This document shows positions 56,638 through 64,000 of a stretch of DNA of 64,000 nucleotides, in pieces. Origin of the DNA: Bacteroidota bacterium (GTDB lineage Bacteria; Bacteroidota; Rhodothermia; Rhodothermales; UBA10348); assembly GCA_029262775.1 (NCBI GenBank), contig JAJCYR010000091.1:1-64000 (forward strand), given 5' to 3'. The notes beneath the pieces are model-generated. The model was given only the letters and a program-made list of their open reading frames with translations. It had not been told where the DNA came from and ran no database searches. Position numbers and translations under genes: made by a program. Each line of letters begins with the position of its first letter. Within the stretch, counting starts at the first letter, position 1.

Positions 56638-58047
56638 TCAGTGCTCGCTACGGGCCTTGCTCACGTCCATCGGGCTGATCTCGGGACCGTCATTACCCCA
56701 CGAGTTCAGAACGAAGGTCACAACGGCAGCCACTTCAGCGTCCGAGAGGCGCACGGCCGGCATGACGCCGTTGTAGGTCTCGCCGTTAACGACAATCTCT
56801 CCGGAGAGCCCATGTACGACGGCATTCACGGCCCGAAAAGGGTCGTCAAGAAGGTAGTCTGAGCCTGCGAGTGGTGGGAACGAACCCCGAAGCCCCTGAC
56901 CATCCGGCTGATGACAGGCGGCGCAGTTCGATGTGAAAATACGTGCTCCGGCCACCATCGGGTCTTCGATTTCGGCGTCGGGCGCCTCGGTCAACGGAAC
57001 ATTCTGGATGCCACCACCTTCGGGCAGGTAGACCGTCTCCTCCTGCAGCCCGGAGTAGATGGCCTCGTTCTCTTCCCCCGCAACCACGAGGCTGCCGAGC
57101 GCCCCCTTGTTGAAGGCGCGGAAAATGGCATGGTCCACCAGGATCAGGTTGCCCGGCACATCTACGCCGAACTCTACTATGGCTGCGCCGCCGGCAGGCA
57201 CGAGCGTCGTCTGGACGTTGTGCTGTGAGACGAGCGTGCCACCCTCCTGGTAGACGTTGTCGAAAATTTCCCCAATCACGTGGAACGAGGAGATAAGGTT
57301 GGGACCACCGTTGCCCACGAACAGGCGTACGGTTTCCCCCACGTTGGCAGCGAGCGCATGCTCGCCCGCGAGTGCGCCGACCGCGCCGTTGAAAACCACA
57401 TAATCGGCATCTTCCTCAATGGCTTTGCCCATGTCGAACGGCTGCAGGCCCGGATCGCCGTAGTCGCCCCTCGTGTAGAACTCGCTCTGCATTACATAAT
57501 ACTCACGGTCCACAGCAGGCAGCCCTTCTTTGGGCTCGACCAGAATGAGCCCATACATGCCGTTGGATATGTGCATACCGACAGGAGCCGTGGCGCAGTG
57601 GTACACAAATAGGCCCGGGTTGAGCGCGGTGAAGGAGAACGTGGTACCCGTCCCGGGAGCCGTGAACGATGCGGCAGCTCCCCCACCGGGACCCGTAACC
57701 GCATGCAGGTCAATGTTATGCGGCATTTTGCTGGTTGGGTGGTTGTTCAGGTGAAATTCGACCAGATCTCCTTCGCGTACGCGGATGAACGATCCCGGCA
57801 CATCGCCACCGAAGGTCCAGAACTCATATTCGACGCCATCGGAGAGTCGTCCTTTTTTTTCGACGGTTTCCAGTTCCACTATCACCTTGGTGGGGTAATC
57901 CCGCGTAAGGGGCGGCGGAACGTTTGGTGCAGCGGTCAGGACGGCCTTTTCCTCGCCCTGGATGGTATTGGGCGCACAATTCAGGTTGACGAGTGAGGCC
58001 GACACAAGACACAGGATAGGCAGGGATGGGCGCAGGAGAGCAGACAT
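56638..58047 (-). CDS. nirK: Copper nitrite reductase NirK with fused cytochrome c domain
   Basis: Periplasmic reduction of nitrite to NO. The 469-aa product has a signal peptide (possible lipobox LVNLNC) and two cupredoxin domains. Copper ligands are visible in PHNIDLHAV and [17 protein letters not shown] (type 1 Cys/His/Met), with further His in SSFHVIGE and VDHAIFRAF for the type 2 site. A c-type heme domain ([12 protein letters not shown], about 380 onward) is fused at the C-terminus, replacing a separate electron donor. The upstream in-frame region translates repeats ([12 protein letters not shown]) and is not included. Confidence 0.93.
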   Translation of the reverse strand: MSALLRPSLPILCLVSASLVNLNCAPNTIQGEEKAVLTAAPNVPPPLTRDYPTKVIVELETVEKKGRLSDGVEYEFWTFGGDVPGSFIRVREGDLVEFHLNNHPTSKMPHNIDLHAVTGPGGGAAASFTAPGTGTTFSFTALNPGLFVYHCATAPVGMHISNGMYGLILVEPKEGLPAVDREYYVMQSEFYTRGDYGDPGLQPFDMGKAIEEDADYVVFNGAVGALAGEHALAANVGETVRLFVGNGGPNLISSFHVIGEIFDNVYQEGGTLVSQHNVQTTLVPAGGAAIVEFGVDVPGNLILVDHAIFRAFNKGALGSLVVAGEENEAIYSGLQEETVYLPEGGGIQNVPLTEAPDAEIEDPMVAGARIFTSNCAACHQPDGQGLRGSFPPLAGSDYLLDDPFRAVNAVVHGLSGEIVVNGETYNGVMPAVRLSDAEVAAVVTFVLNSWGNDGPEISPMDVSKARSEH

Positions 58048-58061
58048 GGTAGGCGGGTACG

Positions 58062-58101
58062 TGGTGGAGTGGTGGAGTGGTGGAGTGGTAGAGTGGTAGA
58101 C
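58062..58101 (-). repeat. Five tandem 8-bp repeats in the nirK 5' region
   Basis: Units TGGTGGAG x3, then TGGTAGAG and TGGTAGAC, located 14-54 bp upstream of the nirK ATG. The unit is not a multiple of three but lies outside the gene, so slippage would alter promoter or leader spacing rather than the protein. Confidence 0.95.
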
Positions 58102-58268
58102 GCCAAGTCTACACCATGGCACAGCGCACGTGCAAGAAACCAAATAATATTATCTCGTTTGCCGGTCCGAAATCCATTTTTCGCATGAATTATATAAAGA
58201 CTTAATACTCTTTTGTATATAATACAGATGGATCCCTGCTCAACGCCGACATCAACCCACATACACCC
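58102..58268. promoter_or_regulatory. Divergent promoter region of nirK and the NO-reductase-like operon
   Basis: AT-rich stretch (about 58140-58230) between the nirK repeats and the start of the 52-aa protein. It includes AATTATATAAAGACTTAATAC and TTTGTATATAATACAG. The latter could be a -7 type promoter for the plus-strand operon. No FNR-, NsrR- or HcpR-type dyad could be recognised by eye. Confidence 0.4.
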
Positions 58269-58427
58269 ATGTCTGAACCCTTTGAATCGCCGGAAAACGA
58301 ACGCCCCTGGCAGGTCGAGCTCTTTGACAGTATCTGGCTCCTTGCCGGCGCGGCCATCGTGTTCTTCGTGCTCTCCTACATCGTGTGGGGGCTCGTCGAT
58401 ATTCTCACTATCCCTACTGGAGGTTGA
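58269..58427 (+). CDS. 52-aa single-pass membrane protein of the heme-copper operon
   Basis: Starts MSEPFESPENERPWQVELFD, then one membrane helix (SIWLLAGAAIVFFVLSYIVWG) and ends IPTGG. Its stop lies 2 bp before the ATG of subunit II. Very small helices of this sort are common extra subunits in heme-copper complexes. A role in assembly or stability is inferred. The gene is easily missed because of its size. Confidence 0.7.
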   Translation: MSEPFESPENERPWQVELFDSIWLLAGAAIVFFVLSYIVWGLVDILTIPTGG

Positions 58428-58429
58428 TC

Positions 58430-58969
58430 ATGAGCTCACCACTTCACTCCCCCCAGGGCAACTGGTGGATTGCAGGCGTATCGGTGCTCGAAAAGACCTG
58501 GATCCGGATCAGTGTTGTCTGGTGCCTTCTCCTGTTCGCATCCATGATCGTGTGGGCCTCCTATGGCAAGCAGAACCAGGCCGGACCGACCTACCGCGTC
58601 TCCACGGCCGAGTTCATGCAGAAGGTGCAGGATTTCAAGAAGGCCGGTACGCAGACGGAAGACGGTATCATCCCTGCCGACGAGCATGTATATGTAGCGG
58701 CGGCACGATTTTCGTTCGACGGATTTCCTGTCGTACTCGAAGCCGGAAAGCAGTACCAGGTGCACATGAGCAGCTATGATGTACAGCACGGACTCTCCAT
58801 CCGGCCCGAACATGCGCTCAGCAAGCAGATGTCGCTTCAACTCCTGCCCGATTACGAATGGGTCCTGCCCATGAAGTTCGACGAACCGGGCGTGTATCAC
58901 GTGGTCTGCAACGAATTCTGTGGTGTCGGCCATCGGACCATGCACGGCTCATTCATCGTGCGGAGGTAA
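58430..58969 (+). CDS. CuA-containing subunit II of the heme-copper enzyme
   Basis: A 179-aa protein with one N-terminal membrane helix (about 26-44) and a cupredoxin domain. CuA ligands are visible: H120 (DVQHG), C160 and C164 (CNEFCGVGH), H168 and M171. It is shorter than aa3-type subunit II and similar to the single-helix subunit of B-type and CuA-linked NO-reducing relatives. It should accept electrons from a periplasmic cytochrome or cupredoxin and pass them to subunit I. The stop lies 3 bp before the next ATG, which has GGAGG before it. Confidence 0.9.
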   Translation: MSSPLHSPQGNWWIAGVSVLEKTWIRISVVWCLLLFASMIVWASYGKQNQAGPTYRVSTAEFMQKVQDFKKAGTQTEDGIIPADEHVYVAAARFSFDGFPVVLEAGKQYQVHMSSYDVQHGLSIRPEHALSKQMSLQLLPDYEWVLPMKFDEPGVYHVVCNEFCGVGHRTMHGSFIVRR

Positions 58970-58972
58970 CCC

Positions 58973-60679
58973 ATGATCAAAGAACTGTTTACCAACGACT
59001 ACGGGCCTGACGGATTTCGCACCTGCTCCGTGACGGGCATGAAAATTGACCGCACGGCCGAGAACTTCGTCAAGATATTCGGCCTGACGGCCGTTGTCGC
59101 CCTCGTACTGGGAGGGCTTTCCGCGATCCTTGTCGTGCTGACCCGCTGGGAAGTGGTCGGACTGCTGCAGCCCGCCTCCTTCTACAATTGGCTCAGCGTG
59201 CACGCATGGAATCTGCTCATCTTCTGGATGGTCTTCATGGAAGTGGCCATCCTGTATGTGGGCGGTCCTATGGTGCTGGGACGCAGGTTACCCGCTCCAA
59301 AGCTCGCCTTGATCGGTTATGTGCTCATGCTCGGCTCGGCCGTTGCAATCAACTGGGCCATCATGACGACGTCGGCCCCGGATCATGCGCCCGTCCTGAC
59401 ATCGTATGCGCCACTGCCGTCCTCTGAATGGTTTTATCTCGGCGTCATTGTCTTCATTCTGGGTACGGTGATTGCAGCCCTGCCCTTCTTTGTCGCCATT
59501 TGGCAGGAAAAAATCCAGCATCCGAACAAAAGTCTACCACTCGTTGCGTTTGGCGCCTTCATTACGGCCATCATCGCCGTGGAGGCACTCCTGGGTGGAT
59601 TGATCACCTACGTTCCGACGTATATGTGGCGGATTGGTCTGCTCGAGCACATCGATGCCGCCTGGTACCGACAGATGTATTGGATCATTGGTCATGGAAC
59701 CCAGCAGATCAATCTTGCCGCGATGATCACGGTATGGTACTTCCTGACCCACGTGGTGGGCGGCGCCGAGGTGGTGAGTGAGAAAGTCTCGCGCTCCGCC
59801 TTCATTCTGTATCTCTTCTTCATCAACATGGGCGCCGCACACCACCTCATGGCCGACCCCGCGCTTGCCGCCAGTTGGAAGGTGTGGAATACGTCCTACG
59901 CGGTCTATGGCGCCGTGCTGGCAAGCATGATCCATGCGTTCGCCATTCCAGCCGGTCTTGAAGCAGGTCGCCGCAAGCGGGGTGCCGGTAAGAGCCTGTT
60001 CGGATGGCTATGGTCGGCACCCTGGAGCAACCCGGTGTTCTCGGCCGTCATCTTCTCCATCGTGCTGTTTGGCTTCATGGGAGGCATTACGGGGGTTCTG
60101 ATGGGTCAAATGCAGCTCAACCTGGCCTGGCACAACACGTGGGCCACGGTGGGCCACTTCCATGCCACGGTCGTGCTTGGAACCACCATGACGTTCATGG
60201 GGCTGGTGTTTTTTGTCATCCAGACCATGTTCAAGAAGGAGCTGATCCTGGCACCCCTCGCCCGTATCCAGCCCTGGTTCTATTCCGGATTCATGGCACT
60301 GGCCACACTCATGATGATGTACCTCGGAATCCTGTACGGCATTCCGCGGCGTCATCCGTCGGTCATGAACATCCCGGGCACGGACTTCAACTTCGCGGCT
60401 GCGGAGCCTCTTTTCGTAATATTCGGTATTGCGGCGCTGTTGGCTATCGTTGGGGGCATCCTGTTCGCCGTTATCTCCGTCGGATCGCTGCTCTTCGGTC
60501 GGAAACTCGAACCATCGACCGTATTCAGACCGCTCCATTCCTGGCACGGTGACGGAAACCCCGTACACCTGCAGTCCATGCGAGGCACATTCATGTTCAC
60601 ACTCATTTTCCTGGCCGTGTTCGTGATTGCCTACATACTGAACTGGTACCTGCTGTCGCGTCTGTGGGAAATCGGGTAA
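58973..60679 (+). CDS. Heme-copper subunit I, NO-reductase-like (eNOR-like) with Gln in place of Tyr
   Basis: A 568-aa, about 13-14-helix protein. Low-spin heme ligand H77 (LSVHAW) and high-spin/low-spin pair H395/H397 (VGHFHATV) are conserved. CuB ligands are H241 and H290-H291 (GAAHHL). In oxygen reductases the H+4 position holds the cross-linked Tyr (HPEVY). Here the motif is GHGTQQ with Gln at 245 (and Gln at 244), so oxygen reduction is unlikely and NO reduction likely. The CuA partner and lineage point to the eNOR family, described biochemically for Rhodothermus marinus. Other non-canonical NOR families cannot be excluded. Confidence 0.85.
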   Translation: MIKELFTNDYGPDGFRTCSVTGMKIDRTAENFVKIFGLTAVVALVLGGLSAILVVLTRWEVVGLLQPASFYNWLSVHAWNLLIFWMVFMEVAILYVGGPMVLGRRLPAPKLALIGYVLMLGSAVAINWAIMTTSAPDHAPVLTSYAPLPSSEWFYLGVIVFILGTVIAALPFFVAIWQEKIQHPNKSLPLVAFGAFITAIIAVEALLGGLITYVPTYMWRIGLLEHIDAAWYRQMYWIIGHGTQQINLAAMITVWYFLTHVVGGAEVVSEKVSRSAFILYLFFINMGAAHHLMADPALAASWKVWNTSYAVYGAVLASMIHAFAIPAGLEAGRRKRGAGKSLFGWLWSAPWSNPVFSAVIFSIVLFGFMGGITGVLMGQMQLNLAWHNTWATVGHFHATVVLGTTMTFMGLVFFVIQTMFKKELILAPLARIQPWFYSGFMALATLMMMYLGILYGIPRRHPSVMNIPGTDFNFAAAEPLFVIFGIAALLAIVGGILFAVISVGSLLFGRKLEPSTVFRPLHSWHGDGNPVHLQSMRGTFMFTLIFLAVFVIAYILNWYLLSRLWEIG

Positions 60680-60686
60680 CAACAGA

Positions 60687-61451
60687 ATGACGTTCATTGA
60701 GCAGTCCATGCATATTGAACGCTCGGTCGACCGACCCCGAAACAAACCTCGCCACCAGCCAGGCCAGCGAAAGAAACACGGGGCCCTGAAATCCCTGTGG
60801 CTGGCCTACAAGGCCCTCTACTACGCCAGCACGCCATCCTGGCGGTTCATGAAAAGCGGAGCCCTTTTTCTGTTCGGGTTCTTCTGTTGGTCAGCAGGCA
60901 ACCTCCTGCTATCCTATGAGCCCTCATGGACGTGGGTCCAGTTCATTGCAGCGTATGGCTTTCTGGTCATCATTTGGGGTCCCACTACGCATTTGCTGCT
61001 CGTCCCCATTGTGACGCCATACATGAGACGATGCTTCGATTCGAACCCCGGGAAATGGTTGGCCAAACACCTCTCGCTGGTCAATTTCCTTGTGTTCATG
61101 GTGCATGTCATTCTGTTCGGGTTGTATCCACCCGAGCATGTGCTCTTCGAATTTGGCACGATTGCGAGCAGTAATCCCGAGGTCGATGTCAACCCCACAC
61201 TCGATTGCGGCAGGAACCGGGACGCCGCGCGCCTGACCTGCACGGTGAGTCCCGGGGACGGGATAGGACGGCTGGAAATTGAAACAGCCGGAAAGCCGCT
61301 CAGTCGCCTCGATGAGGCACCGTGGACGTTCACGCTGCGGGAACAGGACCTGGCGCGCGTGGTCGGACAACAACAGTTCGAAGTGCTGGTCATGACACCC
61401 GGCGGCAACGTGATCCGCAGTTACACCAAATACGTGGCGACCATTCCCTGA
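60687..61451 (+). CDS. Membrane protein of the NO-reductase-like operon
   Basis: A 254-aa protein with a basic N-terminus, about four membrane helices (about 50-150) and a soluble C-terminal domain (about 150-250) with a Cys pair (TLDCGRNRDAARLTC). No family recognised. The stop overlaps the next start (TGATG), and it begins 7 bp after subunit I, so it belongs to the same transcript. An assembly or electron-transfer accessory role is inferred from position. Confidence 0.6.
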   Translation: MTFIEQSMHIERSVDRPRNKPRHQPGQRKKHGALKSLWLAYKALYYASTPSWRFMKSGALFLFGFFCWSAGNLLLSYEPSWTWVQFIAAYGFLVIIWGPTTHLLLVPIVTPYMRRCFDSNPGKWLAKHLSLVNFLVFMVHVILFGLYPPEHVLFEFGTIASSNPEVDVNPTLDCGRNRDAARLTCTVSPGDGIGRLEIETAGKPLSRLDEAPWTFTLREQDLARVVGQQQFEVLVMTPGGNVIRSYTKYVATIP

Positions 61452-62674
61452 TGTACACCGTCGAAAAACGCGTGTGGATGGGGGCCATCGCGTGTTTCAT
61501 CCTGGCCGCCGGAACCGGATTCTTTTTCCGCAGCATACAGTTTCTGGGCATTCCAGCCGAGTTTCCGTGGCCGGGAGGAGCCGTACCACTCGACATGGGC
61601 CACATCCGGCACGCACATACCCACGTCATGTACTTCGGGTGGGTGACGCCCGTTGTCATGCTCCTCATGCTCCCTGAACCGGCGAGGTACGGCCGCCACA
61701 TCATGGTGCTTCTGGTACTGGCCGTGCTGGCCTGGGCACCCTTCCTGCTGCTGGGCTACAAGCCCCTCTCTATCGTGCTTTCGACTTCCACCATGCTGAC
61801 CTGGTACGCATTCGGTATCCGGTACCTGCGGGACCGCTGGCGTGGGAAATTGTCGCCACAAGGTGGGCCATCGACCGCGGAAGACGCTGGCGGCATTCCT
61901 CGCCGCGACGTCCGCCACATGCACGACGCCGCCCTGATGCTGCTCATCGTCGCATCAATGGGTGCATGGGGCCTCGGAATGACCATGGCGATGGGGCTGG
62001 ACCACTCGCTGGCGTACGAGCTTTCGCTGCACGTTTTCCTGGATTTATTCGCCGAGGGGTGGCTCATGCTGAGCGTCCTGGCGGCCATGCTCCGCTCGGC
62101 CCACCGGTCCATTCCCCGGCATGCCTTCTGGCTTCTTGTGGCCGGTATTCCCACGCTTTTCCTACTGGGGGTTGCGCCCGAACGCCTTCCGTGGGCTCTT
62201 CGGCTGGTGGGTAGTTTGGGAGCGCTCCTTACGGTGGCTGGACTGTGGCTCGTCCTGCGGACGGTTCGTACGCGACTGCACCGGGTATGGACATTGCCGG
62301 TGACGCTCATGTACGTAAAAATTGTCGTACACGTGGGACTCGCCATTCCTCAGATCGCATCGTGGGGCCTGACGGCCGGACTCCGCATTCCATGGCTCCA
62401 CCTGGTGCTACTCGGAATTGTCACAACGGGCCTCGTGGCCGCGGTGCACGACCGCTTCGGCAGCAGATGGACACGCGGCTGGCCCACCTTGCAGATCTCG
62501 ATCATACTCGTCCTCATGAGCCTCTTCCTACTGACCGGGCTCTGGCCCGAGAGCCTGCGGGGGACCTGGGCAGGCCCTGTCGTTGCCGGGATTGCCCTGC
62601 TTCCACTCATTGCCATGACCCGTATGCTGGTAGCCACACTTTGTCTCCCAACTACGCCACCCCACAGGTGTTGA
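61451..62674 (+). CDS. Multi-helix membrane protein with heme-oxidase-like motif
   Basis: A 407-aa protein with about 12 membrane segments. Early on it has DMGHIRHAHTHVMYFGWVTPVV with His51, 54, 56 and 58, then LHVFLDLFAEGWLML near 195-210. It resembles NnrS/cbb3-subunit-I-like proteins near denitrification genes, and shares the H....GW.T pattern with the two small proteins beyond nirK. It probably binds heme or copper for NO defence or complex assembly. It is the last gene of the operon and its 3' end adjoins decayed gene fragments. Confidence 0.6.
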   Translation: MYTVEKRVWMGAIACFILAAGTGFFFRSIQFLGIPAEFPWPGGAVPLDMGHIRHAHTHVMYFGWVTPVVMLLMLPEPARYGRHIMVLLVLAVLAWAPFLLLGYKPLSIVLSTSTMLTWYAFGIRYLRDRWRGKLSPQGGPSTAEDAGGIPRRDVRHMHDAALMLLIVASMGAWGLGMTMAMGLDHSLAYELSLHVFLDLFAEGWLMLSVLAAMLRSAHRSIPRHAFWLLVAGIPTLFLLGVAPERLPWALRLVGSLGALLTVAGLWLVLRTVRTRLHRVWTLPVTLMYVKIVVHVGLAIPQIASWGLTAGLRIPWLHLVLLGIVTTGLVAAVHDRFGSRWTRGWPTLQISIILVLMSLFLLTGLWPESLRGTWAGPVVAGIALLPLIAMTRMLVATLCLPTTPPHRC

Positions 62675-62826
62675 TCTGGGCCTCTCGAACGGAGGAGTTA
62701 CGGGTTGGAGCGGGCCGCGAGCCAGCGGAGGTACACCTTGTGGAGTTCCATGGTTACAACCACGGTCAACTCCACACCCAGGAGCAGATGCTGGAAAGCC
62801 TGACTACTTTTCTCAGCCATTCATTC
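62668..62826 (+). pseudogene. Possible alpha/beta-hydrolase C-terminal remnant
   Basis: The frame reads VLIWASRTEELRVGAG and then VEFHGYNHGQLHTQEQM with LTTFLSHSF, the usual pattern around the catalytic His of esterases. No N-terminal part is present and no start codon fits. It ends against the fragment on the other strand. Short and of low certainty. Confidence 0.35.
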
Positions 62827-63090
62827 CTGCACGCCGCCGATCAGGGCATTGAGACCCACCACCACCCCAATGAAACCGGCATCGTGGACGTGCCCAATCA
62901 GAACGGACACGACCGCTGCCGCTGCCAGGATGTAAATGAGTGGGCTTCGGAGCTGCCGGAGCCCGACCTGCCACCATGAGGGCAGCGGTTTTTCCGGGAG
63001 CACGTTGGGGCCATGGAGCGCGAGCAGTGTGCGTGCTTCCGCGCTTGTCAGGCCGTCGTGCACAGCATCATTGGGCAAGGAAGCCACCAT
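62821..63090 (-). pseudogene. Truncated cation P-type ATPase, N-terminal fragment
   Basis: An 89-aa fragment with the Cation_ATPase_N signature (GLTSAEARTLLALHGPNVLPEKP) and the first two membrane helices (LIYILAAAAVVSVLIG, FIGVVVGLNALIG). It stops after VQE with TGA; the next codons read MAEKS, similar to the normal RAEKA continuation. The actuator, phosphorylation and nucleotide domains are absent. Its ATG lies inside the end of the SDR gene. A dead remnant. Confidence 0.8.
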
Positions 63091-63820
63091 CCACTGGGTA
63101 GTAGGATCCGGTCACAAAACTGGCTTCGGGAGACGTAAGCCAGTAGACCAGTTCAGCGACTTCGTGGGGCTTGCCCAGCCGTCCCACGGCGTGCAGCCCG
63201 GTCAGCATCTGATGCATGTCTGGATCGTTCTCGAAGTCCGAAATCATGGGCGTGCTTATGAACGCAGGACCCACCGAGTTGACCCTGATACCTTGTTCGC
63301 CGTATTCGAGGGCCGTCGCTTTGGTCAGCCCGACGACGCCGTGCTTGGCCGCCGTATAGGCCGGGGCTCCGGCAAACCCAACCGCGCCCAGGATGGACGC
63401 CATGTTGACAATCGATCCACCGCCGCTTCGGAGCATGGCAGGAATCTGATACTTCATGCCGTAGAAGACACCTGACAGGTTGATGGCAATGACGTCGTTC
63501 CAGGCATCTACCGGATACTCCGCCGTCGGATGCAGCTCGCCTCCGATTCCGGCGTTGTTGCACGCCATATCCAGTCGTCCAAAGTGCGTCAGTGCCTCCT
63601 CCACAGTCCGCTCGCAGTCTTCGGGCCTCGACACGTCGGCCTTCACGAACACCGCCTCCCCGCCGCTTATGCGCAGCGCTTCGGCCAGCGATTCACCAGC
63701 CTTTTCATTCACGTCGCTCAGCACGACGGCCGAGCAGCGCGATACGTACAGTTCAGCAATGGCGCGTCCAATTCCGGATGCGGCGCCAGTAACCAAGGCA
63801 ACTCTTCGTTCGGTGTTCAT
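63068..63820 (-). CDS. Short-chain dehydrogenase/reductase
   Basis: A classical 250-aa SDR. Cofactor motif TGAASGIG at about 11-18, NNAGIG near 89, catalytic Ser in SIVNMAS (about 140) and YTAAK (about 155-159). The Asp in LSDVNEK favours NAD(H) over NADP(H). The end FVTGSYYPVDGGFLAQ is typical. Substrate cannot be set from sequence. Its 3' end overlaps the ATPase fragment by 23 bp. Confidence 0.92.
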   Translation of the reverse strand: MNTERRVALVTGAASGIGRAIAELYVSRCSAVVLSDVNEKAGESLAEALRISGGEAVFVKADVSRPEDCERTVEEALTHFGRLDMACNNAGIGGELHPTAEYPVDAWNDVIAINLSGVFYGMKYQIPAMLRSGGGSIVNMASILGAVGFAGAPAYTAAKHGVVGLTKATALEYGEQGIRVNSVGPAFISTPMISDFENDPDMHQMLTGLHAVGRLGKPHEVAELVYWLTSPEASFVTGSYYPVDGGFLAQ

Positions 63821-63964
63821 GACAGGCCTCCAATCGTGGGTGGTCTGCCATGTTATACGGCGAGGCGGAACAGACGTTGTTCATATTCAGGCCGGGAATC
63901 CCCGCTTCCGAATGCAGGGAATCGCCCGGCGAACGGTCGTCGGTCCCAGCCGCGCCGCCGCGGG

Positions 63965-64000
63965 TCAGAGCTGGATCACGTACGTCAGTTTGGCAATTCC
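63965..64000 (-). CDS. C-terminal end of a probable beta-barrel protein (partial)
   Basis: The last 11 codons on the minus strand, GIAKLTYVIQL then TGA, run off the window. The alternating pattern resembles a last strand of an outer-membrane protein. Too short for a family. The 144 bp between this and the SDR gene show no other feature. Confidence 0.35.
   Translation of the reverse strand, partial: GIAKLTYVIQL

Noticed and set aside
58973..60679. Reading subunit I as an aa3- or ba3-type oxygen reductase
   Set aside because: The tyrosine position holds Gln in GHGTQQ; the subunit II CuA site alone does not decide, and nirK context favours NO reduction.
60008..60745. Minus-strand open frame opposite subunit I
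   Set aside because: His/Gln/Glu-rich antisense product with no family similarity; the plus strand has conserved heme ligands.

Overview
This 64 kb window looks chromosomal and fits a member of the Rhodothermota/Bacteroidota side of the tree, most likely Rhodothermia. That placement is inferred from several things: sparse Shine-Dalgarno signals, a PorW/SprE-like lipoprotein, a cysteate synthase homologue (sulfonolipid chemistry), choice-of-anchor-B and Reg_prop sensor proteins, and a CuA-linked nitric-oxide-reductase-like heme-copper enzyme beside NirK. No ribosomal RNA gene is visible to fix the taxon.

Layout. Positions 1-4.2 kb hold the str operon on the minus strand (rpsL, rpsG, fusA, tuf). 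Positions 4.4-19.5 kb, all minus strand, hold ftsH, a PorW-like TPR lipoprotein, pyruvate kinase, a heptaheme cytochrome c fused to TPRs, an FG-GAP/LVIVD secreted protein, a cysteate-synthase-like PLP enzyme, a lipoprotein and a small outer-membrane protein. Positions 19.7-26.0 kb hold a plus-strand copper/silver efflux locus: a Met/Asp-repeat secreted protein followed by CusC-, CusB- and CusA-like proteins. Positions 26.0-33.6 kb hold a membrane protein, a DUF4399 lipoprotein and a second RND tripartite pump (TolC, adaptor, RND). That pump operon diverges from an ArsR-type regulator across a perfect 16-bp palindrome.

Positions 33.7-35.5 kb are an accessory pocket. It starts at tRNA-Arg(ACG), whose 3' end is duplicated 172 bp away around a run of hairpins. 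A decayed IS3-family end, a DUF2164 gene and a VapBC-type pair with its own operator follow. Positions 35.6-51.6 kb carry mixed housekeeping and metabolic genes: an FMN glutamate-synthase-like protein, FKBP, PNPOx-like, amidohydrolase, CBS, a broken WYL regulator, bPH2, dienelactone hydrolase, SulP, a secreted CbiX-like protein divergent from a cytochrome c-FTR1 iron permease over a Fur-like palindrome, RF3, and a nitronate-monooxygenase-like flavoprotein.

Positions 51.7-62.7 kb form the most interesting block. It has a Reg_prop/GAF histidine kinase, two small heme-oxidase-like membrane proteins, a NirK-cytochrome c fusion, and a divergent operon. The operon encodes a 52-aa membrane peptide, a CuA subunit II, a heme-copper subunit I with Gln at the usual Tyr position, and two further membrane proteins. 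Together these could reduce nitrite to NO and then to N2O, with a non-canonical (eNOR-like) NO reductase. The window ends with decayed gene fragments, an SDR dehydrogenase and the last codons of a probable beta-barrel protein.
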